DNA of 64,000 nt from Antitrichia curtipendula (lineage: Eukaryota > Streptophyta > Bryopsida > Hypnales > Leucodontaceae): contig OX579636.1 of assembly GCA_951230915.1 (NCBI GenBank), forward strand, positions 37,135,567 to 37,199,566, given 5' to 3'. Shown here one piece after another: positions 22,746-34,291 of this stretch. Under the pieces are notes generated by a model that was given only the letters and a program-made list of their open reading frames with translations, was not told the DNA's origin and did not search any database. How positions within the stretch are numbered: the stretch's first letter is position 1; each line of letters begins with the position of its first letter. The position numbers and the translations under genes were made by a program.

Positions 22746-23903
22746 ACCTAGGCTCGTAGGTTCACATGCTAGTATCATTGTAGGTGAAGGAACACACAAA
22801 TTATATGAAGCAATAGTTGTGGTTGCACTCGTCTAGCTTCATTTAATGGCTTTAGTTGTGTGGCATCATGATTTCATGATTGATGGCCATATCATCGCTT
22901 CATTTCATTGTTCTAGTCATTTGGCGTAATAATTCCATGGCTAGGTCACATTCAAGTGACTCTTCACATTTAATGTACCCTATATTTTTCAATCCAAAAT
23001 GGCTAAACCAGTTTTATCCTAAAGATCATCTCTAGAATTAATTTCTCACCTTTTATCTTATAAAATTGCAATAAATTTACTCTACATTAAAATTTAAAAG
23101 TTATGAGAAAATTAGCATCTATAAAAATGTTTATTTGAGAAGACAAAAATATCATATTCATATATATAAAATATATTAAAAAAAAAAGTTTACCTTGACT
23201 TTGGAATTTTAACTTGAAGATCATTGGCAATGTTTTGGATGTGAAAATAAAAACAATTAATTAAAAAAATCTTCACTTCAATTTGCATTGTTGTTTATAC
23301 CTCTTGAAAAAAAATTAAATCATTTGGAATAGTTTTCAATATTTACTCATTTATTTCCACTACTTGTTATAAAATTACAACAATAGCAACTTTGCATAAA
23401 ACAAATTGAATTTTTGTGCAAAGTATGTTATTGTTGTTGCATTATAAAATTTGAGGGACTAACAATTTTCTTTAAAAATTAGTAAGGTATTAAATTAACC
23501 AATATCCCTCTTGTTACCAATAGTTATAATTCATTGATTTGTGTTGATTAGCCTTTTGAAGAAAAATCCAATGTAAAACCAATTATTATAATTTTTTAAT
23601 AAATTCTATAAATATTTGAAATGAAAGAATAACATGCACTTTAATTAGCATCTCTAGACTTGTCCAAAATTGTTCTTCACCAAGTAGAAATCCGAGGGAC
23701 AAGAGTCCATCAACATCTCAAAAGGTGAGTGGACTTCATTAGAATTGGATTATAAACAAGTTGAAAACCGGTCCAAAATTAGGGCTCGGTATTGGAGAAG
23801 GGGTTGGGAATGGGTCTAGTTACCTTATATATTTTTTCTTTAATATGTGGACAAGGTAAGAATAAAGTTCCAAGGTATTTTTCATTAAATTAGTAAGAAA
23901 ATT

Positions 23904-24163
23904 CACAATTGTCCAAATCTGATATCAATAGTGGTCCTAGTTATGAAAGGAAAATAACAACACTTGCATGTCACATCTTGGGCTATTGGAAATTTGCTAT
24001 TTTAGATGAAAGTAGTGTGCCATGTGCCGTTGCCACAATTGTCCAAATCTGATATCAATAGTGGTCCTAGTTATCAAAGGGAAAAAATCCCACTTGTGTG
24101 TCACATCTTGGGCTATTGGAAATTTGTTATTTTAGATGAAACTAGTGTGCCATGTGCCGTTGT
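23904..24163. repeat. 130-bp direct duplication, two copies
   Basis: Copy 1 begins at 23904 and copy 2 at 24034, both with CACAATTGTCCAAATCTG. They share GTGGTCCTAGTTAT, CACATCTTGGGCTATTGG and GTGCCATGTGCCGTTG and differ by a few bases. Confidence 0.85.
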
Positions 24164-24555
24164 CACGATCAAAATAAAAGTAAAGGGATTTTTTTTTTTG
24201 AAATTTAAATTTTTTGAAAATAACTATGTCAAAAATCCATAACTTTCACACCGTGAGTCGGAATGCCACGAAACTTGAAACTTTGCTAATTTTGTTAAAA
24301 TTGTTGTTCCAAAACACTGGTCAGTATTATTTGTTGTTCATCTTCCTGCCGTGGGACGGTGGGATTTTTTTGTTCATTCTAGATTCGATGCAGTTATAGA
24401 GTGAGTACCCATTTTGTACAGTCACTGTTTTAGCACTTGCTTCTATAATCAGTTACAAACTGAAAGTAGCCAATAATGCTGGAAACAAATACTAACAGTA
24501 GATCCTGATGAAACTCATTTAATTAGTGCTTGGAGCATTCTACAGAAGTGCTATA

Positions 24556-25163
24556 AGGTGGGTACCCCCCAAACCGCCACTTTTTTTTTGCTACTGTGCC
24601 TAGCTAGTTACTATTATTAGACTGGTCAAATTTTCAACAGTTTCTTGTCGGCAAGCGAAAGGAGGCTCTAACGCACCAAAGAACGCAACTTTTGGATACC
24701 GTATGCAAAAGTTATGAAGGGTCAATGTTATGAAATCATTTCTTCAGCCTAATTACGTATGTATTGATTTTCAAGATGTATATAGAGTGATGATGGCTGG
24801 TTTACGGAGGGTTGTGATTTGGGGTATAAGGTAACATGTCCAGAAATCGCCCTCCTAAGAGCTGAAACTGACTTTTGGGAAGGCGAAACTTCTTGAAATA
24901 TTTTTCAGTAAATTTTACGTGAAAGAAAAGTGGATTAGGCATCTAACCTAAGGAGTTTCATATTTTTTGGAGCTTTTTGAAATTAGTAATGAAATTTTGA
25001 AGTTGAACTGGCATAGGGCTCCAAAATTGTCCACCCTTGAAATGTACACCGTTTGTACATCAATGAAGGCTATGAAAAAACAGCATGTACAAATCGTGTA
25101 CATTTTATAGGTAGGCGGTTCTTAATGCCCAAACTATTCTTGAGCCTTCTACCTCACCCACCT
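24556..25163. mobile_element. AGGT-type MITE, group A, split by a nested group B element
   Basis: The left end AGGTGGGTACCCCCC follows TA at 24554-24555. The interior (ACCGCCACTTTTT, TTACTATTATTAGACTGGTC, GAAAGGAGGCTC) matches group A copies at 26980-27258, 36750-37030 and 37334-37629. The right end is interrupted near 24826 by the group B element and resumes as CCCACCTT at about 25157-25164. Confidence 0.75.
24829..25154. mobile_element. AGGT-type MITE, group B, nested inside group A
   Basis: This 326-bp element starts AGGTAACATGTCC after TA at 24827-24828 and ends TTCTACCT. Its interior matches the group B copies at 7998, 30229 and 54009. The host group A element has sequence on both sides, so this insertion is the younger one. 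Confidence 0.75.
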
Positions 25164-25409
25164 TGCATGCAAAGTTTATGGTCCTAACCTTTTCAATGAT
25201 TAGGTTTAGGATTATAATAACTTTATTTTATTTTTAGGAATGCTTTCAATTGGTATCTTTGTTGAGGTAAGTCCTAGAAGGACGAAGCCTGTGACTAAAT
25301 AAATTTTTCTATTTTCTTTTTCTTTTTATCCTCCATATAGTAATTTTAATTTAAGTAAAAATTATTATTATTATTTTTTTGAAGATGAAATCACATGTCT
25401 TTAAAAGAC

Positions 25410-25625
25410 ATATTTAACTACTTTTGGACTTTTGAAAGTCCATAATTAATAATGGTCACCGGGAGATCCCACAATGGTCATTAGGGGATAATCTAAAACA
25501 TCAAGAGATTAGTAGAAACATCAAGAGATTTATACAAACATTGGAAGATTTCACAACATTATTATCATGTGATCTTTGGATGTTTAATCCAAAATTCATT
25601 GAATAGTCCAAAAGTAGTTAAATGT
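25410..25625. mobile_element. MITE with ATTTAACTACTT ends, copy 2
   Basis: Inverted ends ATATTTAACTACTTTTGGAC and GTCCAAAAGTAGTTAAATGT are flanked by GAC on both sides (25407-25409 and 25626-25628). The shared flank may extend to GACAT, so the duplication is 3 or 5 bp. The element is 216 bp and non-coding. Confidence 0.75.
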
Positions 25626-25628
25626 GAC

Positions 25629-26979
25629 ATTTCTATAAGTCATACAAAATTTTGATTTATTGGTGATGATTTGAAATTATCATGGATTTTTGAAGAAAAA
25701 TTGGAAAAAACTCATATCTTATACAAAATTAGCTACTTAGAAGAATCATTCTAACATGCTATTTATTAGTGATGAGGTTGCTTAAGATATATTTTCTATT
25801 AGTGCTAAGAGTGTTTTTCCTATTAGTAGTGTTAAGATTGAATTTAAGTGCACCTTTGGATAACATTCAGTATGTTAGTACTTAATACTATTCTTAACAT
25901 CAATTGTGAACACATCATTATACAATTCCAATGGATCACTACATAAGGTGACATTGACTCTAGTTAACTCTTGAATGTCCGAGGCATCAAATTTTGGTGC
26001 CGACAATACTTTGAAGTTAAATAAAACTTGAGCAAGTTGCTCATTTTGGTAGTTTATATTTTTGAAAAATTATTTTTGAAGTCTAGCTTTAGCATCAAAA
26101 ATATGATTTCAATTTCTTTTTATTATGACTTTTCTATTCAAGATTTTGTGCAAGGGTGTCCATTGCAATCTTGATTTTTTGTAGTGTTAAGGCCGTTCTT
26201 GGAAATGAGCCTCAAATACACTAGATCTTGGAAAAAAAATCACACTAGAAATTCATTTAAAAAAATTTAGAGTAGATTTTGAGAAGCCATAAATTGATCA
26301 GCATTATGCATGTCAAGCCCTTTATCCTCTTTTTTTTTTTGGGGGGGGGGATCAACTTTTTAGATTTGACATGTCAAAAGAAGATTGAAAGACTTCAAAT
26401 CACTTTCATAGTTTTAACACACTCTTGATCAAGCATTATAATCTTTCAAACCATAAGTGATTTTGTCGTGTTTTCTTTTCTTCTATGATCTCCAATATGT
26501 CTAGTTTGAATTTGTATGGTTACAATTTAAAAAAATTGATACAACTTATCAAAATGTTGGCTTTTTATTCAATTTAGAGCAAATTCTTAAAAGCTCATAA
26601 AAGGCCTTGGGCATTTAGGGATTCAAATGATAAATGATTAGACATTTTATTGCTCAATTCATTAATATGGAAAGCACTCGTGACATTCACACTTTCCAAA
26701 TGCACGCACAAAAACTCAATCAACTCTTATTAGTTTTATTTTTTATTTTTATTTTTTAGACCTCTATGAATTTGGCAAAATTTTGATGCTCTCAAATCCA
26801 CCTTAAATAATATGACTATTCTAACATCGACAAATCATATTAGATGTAATATTACAATCCAGATTTTGAATAGATGACACATTGTCCTCTTCACTCTTTT
26901 TTTTTTTCACCCTACCAAATTTAATAAGCTCGCAAGCCAAAATTATATATTTTGCCGTTCCTCTCTAGTCCTCTTTATA
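25629..26979. other. AT-rich spacer
   Basis: No gene was seen. A T-run followed by a G-run (about T13 G10) lies at 26330-26350. Confidence 0.4.
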
Positions 26980-27258
26980 AAGTACCCCCCAAACTGCCAC
27001 TTTTTGCTACTGTGATTAATTAATATTATTAGACTCATCAAATTTTCATATTTTCTTGTTGACAAGTGAAAGGAAGTTCTAACACACTAATTGACAAGAC
27101 ATCTGGATACCATAATCAAAAGTTATGAAGATTCAAATTTTTTTGGTGGTAGAGGTTCTAAAATCATTTCTTCTACATAAGTACATATTAATTTTGGAAA
27201 TGTATACCAAGCAATGATGGTGGTTGTGGATTAGTTGTGCATTTAGAGGTGCCCACCT
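26980..27258. mobile_element. AGGT-type MITE, group A copy
   Basis: The left end AAGTACCCCCCAAACTGCCAC and right end GTGCCCACCT are decayed versions of the group A ends. The interior ATTATTAGACTCATCAAATT and GAAAGGAAGTTCTAACACAC aligns with 24556 and 37334. The left flank is TA; the right flank has changed to TG. Confidence 0.65.
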
Positions 27259-27586
27259 TGTCTATGTTGACTATAGAGGTACTAGGTGGAGTTTATTGCA
27301 ATAAAGATATAAAATGTGACTATTAAATTTTGATCTAATGGTGAATCACACAACATGTCATGAATAAAAACAAATTTGCATCTTTTATGGTCAATTTTTG
27401 ATAATCTATTGTCATTATTAAGACATAACATTATTTTCCAATGTAAAAAGAGTGTCTTTGTTGAATAATATAGTTGAGCCAGGTGCAACATATTGATATC
27501 TTCTTTATTTAAGGTTACAAGTCTCACAAGTAAAAAATATTTTGTCTCTAACCATTTACTATGGGGGAACCTTTTGACTTCCTTAA

Positions 27587-28519
27587 CCCCTAAAGGTTTT
27601 TGACTATGTTTTCTCCAAAAACGTTCCAAAACTGCCATTTCTAATACAAGTATCAAATTTTAGAAAAAAAACGTTTTTGGACACATGTAACCATAGGATC
27701 TTGTAGTAAACTTGTTTGAGAAGACGTGGAAAAAATTTCAGAATTTTCCATTGTGTGGATTGCATGATATTAGTGTTTGAATTGAGAAAAATCCTTTTTT
27801 TGTCCCTGCAAAAATCTGGGCAGCTGCACTTCACAAGGTCACATTTTTATATGAAAAAATGTCCAAAATGGTGGTTACTCTTTGGATTCATTTTTGAAGT
27901 CAAGTTGGCTATATGCTTGAAAAATTTCAGATCATTTGGATTTGTACAGCATATAGGAAAAAAATAGTAAGTAGAAAGAAGTAGAAAATGATTCAAAACA
28001 CTAAATTATTAAGAATTTAATCATAGAACTACATAATGCCAATCCCAATGGTTATAATGTTGTAAAGACCTATCTACACCCAATGTTTTTTGTTTTTTTC
28101 AAAAATATTGAAAATTGAGTAAAATAGAGGACTTCAAAGTTTATTTTAGAGTAGAGGTTCCATAACTACCCTCAAACTAAGAATCCTCATAACTTTTGAC
28201 TCATAGATCAAAATGGAATGATTCAAAGCTTCCCGCATATATATATAAATCCAAAGAACCAATTTCAAATTTTTATTTTTTTTAAAAGTTATTTTAAAAA
28301 AAAAATTTATTGCCCAAGCTGCCCGCCGAGCATTGAAAATCACTTATCATGCAATAACTTTTTATCCATATAATAAAAAGTTATGAGAATTGTTGGATCT
28401 TAAAGCTACTCCTCAGGAGAATGTTGTGTGAAAATTTCAAAGAAAAAAAAAATCTCCGCTAGTAGTGAGCTGCCCCCAAAAGCTATGTTCTCAAAAAAGC
28501 CTGTTCAATGCTTTAGGGA
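27587..28519. mobile_element. TTAA-flanked element, copy 1 (933 bp)
   Basis: It begins CCCCTAAAGGTTTTTGACTA directly after TTAA (27583-27586) and ends GCTTTAGGGA directly before TTAA (28520-28523). The interior (TAATAAAAAGTTATGAG, GCTGCCCGCCGAGCA) is shared with 56586-57616 and 59516-60398. Short ORFs within it resemble no known transposase. The second TTAA is shared with the next element. Confidence 0.7.
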
Positions 28520-28523
28520 TTAA

Positions 28524-29113
28524 CCCCTAAAGGACCAAGTGTCCGTTCAACGTACGCAAGAAATCTTGGGTAGGTTCCTATGAAGTCATTTTTGGTCAGA
28601 TGTTCATGAAATTTGGACACAATGTACATATATGTGCCTCCTTCGTGAAAAAATAATTTTTTTCCCAATCGGGTGCCCGGATCAAAAGTTATGCTGCCTT
28701 GAACTTTTGGGGCAGCTCGGGCAATTTGGGAATCTTTGGAGAATCTTTTGCAGAAAAGCTCATCAACTTTTGAAATTTGGCATGTATGTAACTAATAAAA
28801 TATGGCATACAATTGTCTAGAAAAAAACAAATTTAAATACTCAAATCACATTCTAAGCATAGTCAAACTTTGTTAGCTATCTTGGGGCGGTTTCAAAAAA
28901 AAACATTTTCTTCTAACTTCAAACATTATAATCTTTCAATCCACGCGGTCAAATGGGCTGAAATTTTTTCCACACTTTGGTAAAATACTTTACTTTAGTT
29001 TTGTACGGTCGAAGTTTCAAAAAAAAGTTTCAATTTTCAATTTTGATTAACAAACTAAAAAACCACAGTTTTTGACAATGTCTCCCTGAATACCCCCCTC
29101 GGTCCTTTAGGGG
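28524..29113. mobile_element. TTAA-flanked element, copy 2 (590 bp)
   Basis: It starts CCCCTAAAGGACCAAG and ends CTCGGTCCTTTAGGGG, a 13-bp perfect terminal inverted repeat, with TTAA on both sides (28520-28523 and 29114-29117). It abuts copy 1 with a single TTAA between them. It is non-coding and carries a T-rich interior with GGGCAGCTCGGGCAATTTGG. Confidence 0.8.
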
Positions 29114-29117
29114 TTAA

Positions 29118-30228
29118 TAATGTTTTGGAGCTTGTGTTTTTTACCTTTGGAATTCAATATGAGTTCCTAAAAATTGTTGTTTCACTTGCATTTCCTTTCT
29201 CTTGAATTTTCTTGTATAATCTAATAGAACCTTCATCTCCACGGTTGCTAGCATGGGAGCCTAGGATCTTGAGCCCATGAGCCTAGGAGCCTAGGCTTCT
29301 ATGTTATAAGTACCTATATTATAGGTACCTTTCATAATTATAGAATGTTTATATTATAGGTGCCTAATTATATTATTGATATCTAAATTATAGATACTTA
29401 TGTAATAAGCACCTTCCATGATTATAGGATATTTATATTATAGGTGTCTATGTTACAAATACCTATGTAATAATCACCTTCTATGGTTATAGGATACTTA
29501 TATTATAAATATGCATATTATAGACACCTTCAATAATTTTAGAGTACATACTTACACCAAGGCTCAAAGCTCATAGACTCACATTTCTAGTCTCACATGC
29601 TAGCGTCGTTGCCTTCATCTTAAGGCAAGTGTTCAAATTGCATCAAATATGGCAACTAATTCTCAACACATTAGATGTTTTACAAGTGACACAAATTTCC
29701 TACTTTAACCTCAAGTTAATGAAAATATTCACTTTTCACCTCATCCTCTTGCACCTCAATTTTTTACATAAGCATGTGCCATGTGCAAAATTTTGTGACC
29801 ATGTTGTTGTTCAAGTAACAACAACAGTATTGTCTTATGATGACTACTTGCAATTCATGTCTAAATCCTAATTAATTGGACTTAAACATTATGTGATAAA
29901 TCAGTTGTACTGATAGTCTGAATTTAACCTTTGAAAGGCACTTGAATATCTTTAAAATGATACAAAGCTTCAACACTTCTATATCTGCAATGAAACACAC
30001 TAGTAGAAAGGTGGTTCTAAGACACCAAGTTGTAGTGTCAAGAGCATAGCCCTATATACTCAACTTGGTGTCCATGTGGATCTTTGGAACCAAGCATGCT
30101 CTCTATTGTAACTTGGTACTCTAAAACCTTGTTTTTACTATAACACTCCTTCTATTTTGTGAAAAATACATGTATTTTCTGGGGTTTCACAAAGAAAACA
30201 GGAATCTTTTTCAGAAACAGAAGTAGTA
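29118..30228. other. AT-rich spacer with minisatellite locus 2
   Basis: A TATAGGTACC-type minisatellite at about 29295-29545 matches the locus at 22570-22745. A CACTAGTAGAAAGG motif at about 30000 resembles a CACTA terminus, but its partner end is uncertain. No gene was recognised. Confidence 0.45.
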
Positions 30229-30558
30229 ATGTAGTAGGTTTATAAATTGACCACCTAAGGTTTGGAATTGAATTTTTGGGGAGGTGAAACTTCTTGAAAT
30301 ATTTTTTAGTAAAATTTCTTTGAAAGAAAAGTGGAATTGCCATCGAATCCAAGTTATTTCATATATTTTTTGGAGCTTTGTGGAAATAGTTATGAAATTT
30401 TGAAGTTAAATTGGCATAGGGCTCCAAAATTGCCCACCCCCTAAAATATACACTACTTGTACACTAGTGAAGGCTATATAAAAACATCATGTACAAATAG
30501 TGTACATTTTAGGGGGTGGGCGATTTTGGAGATTGTGTGCTTTTAGAACCTCCTACCT
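30229..30558. mobile_element. AGGT-type MITE, group B copy
   Basis: The right end AACCTCCTACCT and the interior (GCATAGGGCTCCAAAATTGCC, then AAAATATACACTACTTGTAC) match group B. The left end (TAGTAGGTTTATAAATTGACC) is diverged, so the exact boundary and flank are uncertain. Confidence 0.6.
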
Positions 30559-30563
30559 CTGTC

Positions 30564-30565
<2 letters not shown>

Positions 30566-30616
<51 letters not shown>
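30566..30616. repeat. (AT)n microsatellite
   Basis: About 25 uninterrupted AT units lie between a group B MITE and the Harbinger element. Confidence 0.95.
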
Positions 30617-30623
<7 letters not shown>

Positions 30624-31775
30624 TTTATCTTGTTGCTTGATGCTACAAGACCTTCTTTCTACTAATGGCCCCTTCGCACCAGGTGCTACAACGGTTTTAC
30701 ACGGGTACAGTAATGTAGCACTAGCGTAGCGAGTTCGCACCAAGCAGAATCAAGAAGCCTGAGCCGCGTGGAGTAGGTTCGGCAAGGCAAATGCACCGAT
30801 GAAGCACCGATGTTAAATAATGTAAGAGTCAAGTGTACTGTGGAAGGATGGCTATGGCCGCCGGTTTCATCGTAGGAGCTACATCTTCATTGTTTGTACA
30901 TTTGAGGCCCTCGGGATCGGTGTTATGTTAATGAGGTTTTGAAGAGGGAATACGTTAAGTGGGCGGAAAATTTTAAGATAAGTAGTGTTATAATATTTTA
31001 TGGAGAAAAAAAGTGCAAACAAATCAGTGGAATGAATTCATGTCGGCCACAGCATGAAATACAAGTTTGGTGTGCTTGCGTTTTTAGAACGCAAATTGAA
31101 GGAAGGCGGTCTGTACCCTGCCGCGGAAGGCTTAAGAAACATTTGCATGGAAGATCGATGCCACAATGCAACCGTTTAGAATCAAGTTTGTCCAGAAATT
31201 GCAATCTAGCGTGCACTTCGCCTTCCACGGATAGTGAAGGACGACTTCAAATCTAGTGTTTCCGCAACAGAACAGAGCAATTATTGTTTGGATTAGTTGC
31301 CGGTCTGCAAGTTTGTTGTGTTCTCAGTGCACTATACATCGTGAAAATTGACTATCGGCCACCGCAGACAGAATGCTGAATCGACAGCAATGTCAGCCTG
31401 CCGCGGCACGAGCATTCCCCATCCACGCTGCGGAGTTAGGTACGTGACATTTTCTTGAACTGCTATGTCATGAACTAGTGTAGTCCTTGCATATTTGGAA
31501 TTTCTAATATTTCTTACGTACATGGATGTTTGCAGTGGCCGTCGTTATACGCAACAGTGGTCCACTGCACTGCTCGGTAGTCTTTGATTAGACTTCAGTA
31601 GCCTTTTTCTGTTGCTGCAAGTCCTCTTGAATTCATTGTCACACAGTACATGAATGCTAGCGTCAAGTGCGTAGAACCTTCCGTCCTTTACGAATATAGT
31701 ACAGATTTCAGAATTTTAGAATTCATGCATGCTGATTAACGTGGTCTTGGAGCAACGTCGAACAATGTCTATGGA

Positions 31776-33148
31776 TTGGCAGTGGGTCCTCTAGAGTTCA
31801 CCTTCGTTGATAGTCGTTTCCCATGCTCATGCTATGCAGGTGTAGTTTCATCGCAGCTACGCAACGTTGTCGGTCCATCGCAAATTGTTCCTGGACTTAC
31901 AACTTCATGTCCCCATGTTCAAGAAACTGCAAGAGCTCCTCCGTCCAAAAAGCAAAGCAAGGAACGAGGTTCCAATTGGGAAGCAGCAGAGATATCCGCT
32001 CTCATCGAAGCGAAGCACAAACTGTGCAAAGAGGAGACATTCTATAAAGACTCCCGTGAATTGATGCTCCTAATTCAACCAAGTGGCAACGCGTGAGTGA
32101 CGAGGTCATGCGTGCTGGCGGATTGAGATGCTGGAGCTTGCATATTGAAGTGGAATCTTCTGATTCCCGAGTACAAACGTCTTTCGGATTATTTCTCATG
32201 CAGCGGCATGAATGAGATGACGTACTGGACTCTAAGCCGCTCCGAGAGGAAGGTTGAAGGACTTCCCCGTTCATTTTCTCCATAAACTTTTTTCCAAATC
32301 CATGAATGGTACCGTTGCCATCCAACAATGCAGTCGCCCCATTCACGCGACTTCATGTTCGTGGACGACAGCAATTACAAGATAGCGGTTGCAGCTAGTG
32401 GTGATGTTGATGTTGAGCATGCAGATTTCATGAACGACAGTGACGACGTTGAAGACACCCATCATACGACAGAGACAGACAACTTCAGCGCTTCAATGCA
32501 CTCAGCAGATCCTAAGGTAAGAGTACACATGTCAAACTCCCTCTGTCTGGTGCCATGCCTTCTTCAAAAGCACTGCACTCCCCAATTGTTGCTAGTAAAT
32601 TACGCATGCCTTCAAGTGTGCCAACGGTAATCATCAGTTCCTCCGACACTGGTGAAGCTCCGAATAGTCGCGCACCAAATAGCACCGCCGTGCGTTGTCG
32701 AAGTGTCATTGGACACTCCCTCATAGCTGAGGCCACCCGCGCCACAAGCGACGCCATGTCGACGCAGATGCGGGACATTGCCATAGCAGGAAGGGATTTG
32801 GAGAAATCAAAAATGGACATGCAGCTTACTTTTTTCACCAAACAGATGGAGTATCAACTAGAACGCGATTGTCGCTTGTACGAGAATGCCAAAGCAACAA
32901 ACAAAAACGCGAAACTGGCAATACACAAGCAAGGTCAAGTTGTGCAGTGCTTGGCAAATTTATCTCATGTCATGAGCTCTGGTTTTCAAGGTCGTCCTCC
33001 TCTGTCTCCTCCTTCTCCCCGACCAGCAGCACTAGGTCTACTTCCTCGACACACAGTCACCACAGCATCAGAGTTGGACGATGAAGCCGCTCATGTCGCC
33101 GTGCCAGTGGCCCGTATTGGAGAACCTCGTGAAGCAGCCGCAACTTAG
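31776..33148 (+). pseudogene. Harbinger Myb/SANT-like accessory protein, frame-broken
   Basis: In PIF/Harbinger elements this DNA-binding partner helps the transposase act at the element ends. Pieces of the trihelix/SANT domain occur in order but in different frames. NWEAAEISALIEAKHKLCKE is in the frame open at 31776-32096. KWQRVSDEVMRAGG follows near 32080-32122 in another frame. KWNLLIPEYKRL through TYWTL is in a third from 32148. An acidic stretch (VEHADFMNDSDDVED) runs to a possible donor GT at 32516. The C-terminal part at 32555-33148 is open for 197 codons. It has a charged helical segment (LIAEATRATSDAMSTQM, QLERDCRLYENAKATNKNAK) typical of the C-terminus of these proteins, then a Pro/Ser-rich tail. 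Introns could account for one frame change but not for all of them. Confidence 0.7.
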
Positions 33149-34291
33149 TGTGCACCCAATCAGACGTTGTGGCAGTAGCAACAACATTCCGTTTATACAG
33201 CCCCCCCTTTTGGAAGCATGTACAAAAACGCATAAGAAGTTTTTATCAGAAGTACCGCACTTGTGTACACTGAATAGTGCACATGCTGCCTAAACTTTTT
33301 ACATGTGTACGAGAAGGTTTTCATGAAAACAGCATGAGCACTGTACGTAGTGACACATTCTAGTAAGACAATAATTTCTTACAGAGCTTTATTGTAACAT
33401 TTTTTTGAAATGGGAAAAACAGTGTATACACAAAATGTTCATATTCATAGAGTGTTGGCACATGTAATTCGCGAGCACGATGTTCCAAAAAAATTTAGCC
33501 ACACTGACACGTAGTAGCCTATGTCTGTTCTCAGTAATGCCTTGTACAACATCGCAACGTCTAAGATAAATCACTGGAGAGCAGAACTTCAAAAAACCGA
33601 GTTCATTCCAGTACTGTATGAAGAGCGAGTGAAGAAGCCGCTAAACAACGTCCTCAGTCCGCTTCAGTAAACGCAAGAAGGATCAGCAATCTTCACCTTC
33701 AAACTCAGTGTACCATTCTGTATAAGAAAAATTATACAGAAGCAGCTCTCTTCCCTCTGCTACTATATCGACAAAGGAAGTCTCCGATTTCTATTACTCT
33801 ATCTGCACTGCCAATTTTTTATTTCGTAGTAGAAATGGCCGTCTTCATCAGCTCTGTCGACCATGGAACAGAGACACCAACGTAACCGGCAGACCTCCTG
33901 CTGAACATGGAAAGCATCGCTTCTTTCATTTGCTAGTACTGAACGACGTCTTGTCGAAGTAAGTGTGCATGAAAATGAACTGATTCTGCCATTGCACTAG
34001 CCAGATAGGCAGGCACTGTGAAGGATGCGTTCAATGTCTGTACGAGCCCCACACATAGTCGTCAGTCCTGTTCCGGGAGAAAGCTTTGAACTCTATACAG
34101 ACTGCTAGTACTCAGCAGCAAAATGAAAAACATGTGCTGCAGTCATCTACATTTTATAAGAGAAAACTGTGAAAAGTAATGGTCCTCCTCAATTGAATTT
34201 CAAGTATTACTGCATTGTGAAGACAACATCTCAATTGGGTAAAACGCCATAACTGTGAATTGAAGTAGGACAGAACACAGAGAAACCTCAA

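Larger units (their letters stand above)
21139..24553. other. AT-rich spacer with small tandem repeats
   Basis: No gene was seen. A 2-unit repeat of GATAGGCACTACAAT lies at about 22015-22078. A minisatellite of TATTATAGGTACC-like words covers about 22570-22745. A 130-bp direct duplication starts at 23904 and 24034. Confidence 0.45.

Noticed and set aside
30000..30664. CACTA element from CACTAGTAGAAAGG (30000) to TTTCTACTAA (30655), interrupted by Harbinger at its right end
   Set aside because: The right end matches only if the Harbinger element is removed and two mismatches are allowed; the interior contains a group B MITE and no other support.
33389..34260. Possible extra gene between the two Harbinger ORFs
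   Set aside because: Only short ORFs without motifs; this is best read as the convergent 3' region of the two transposon genes.
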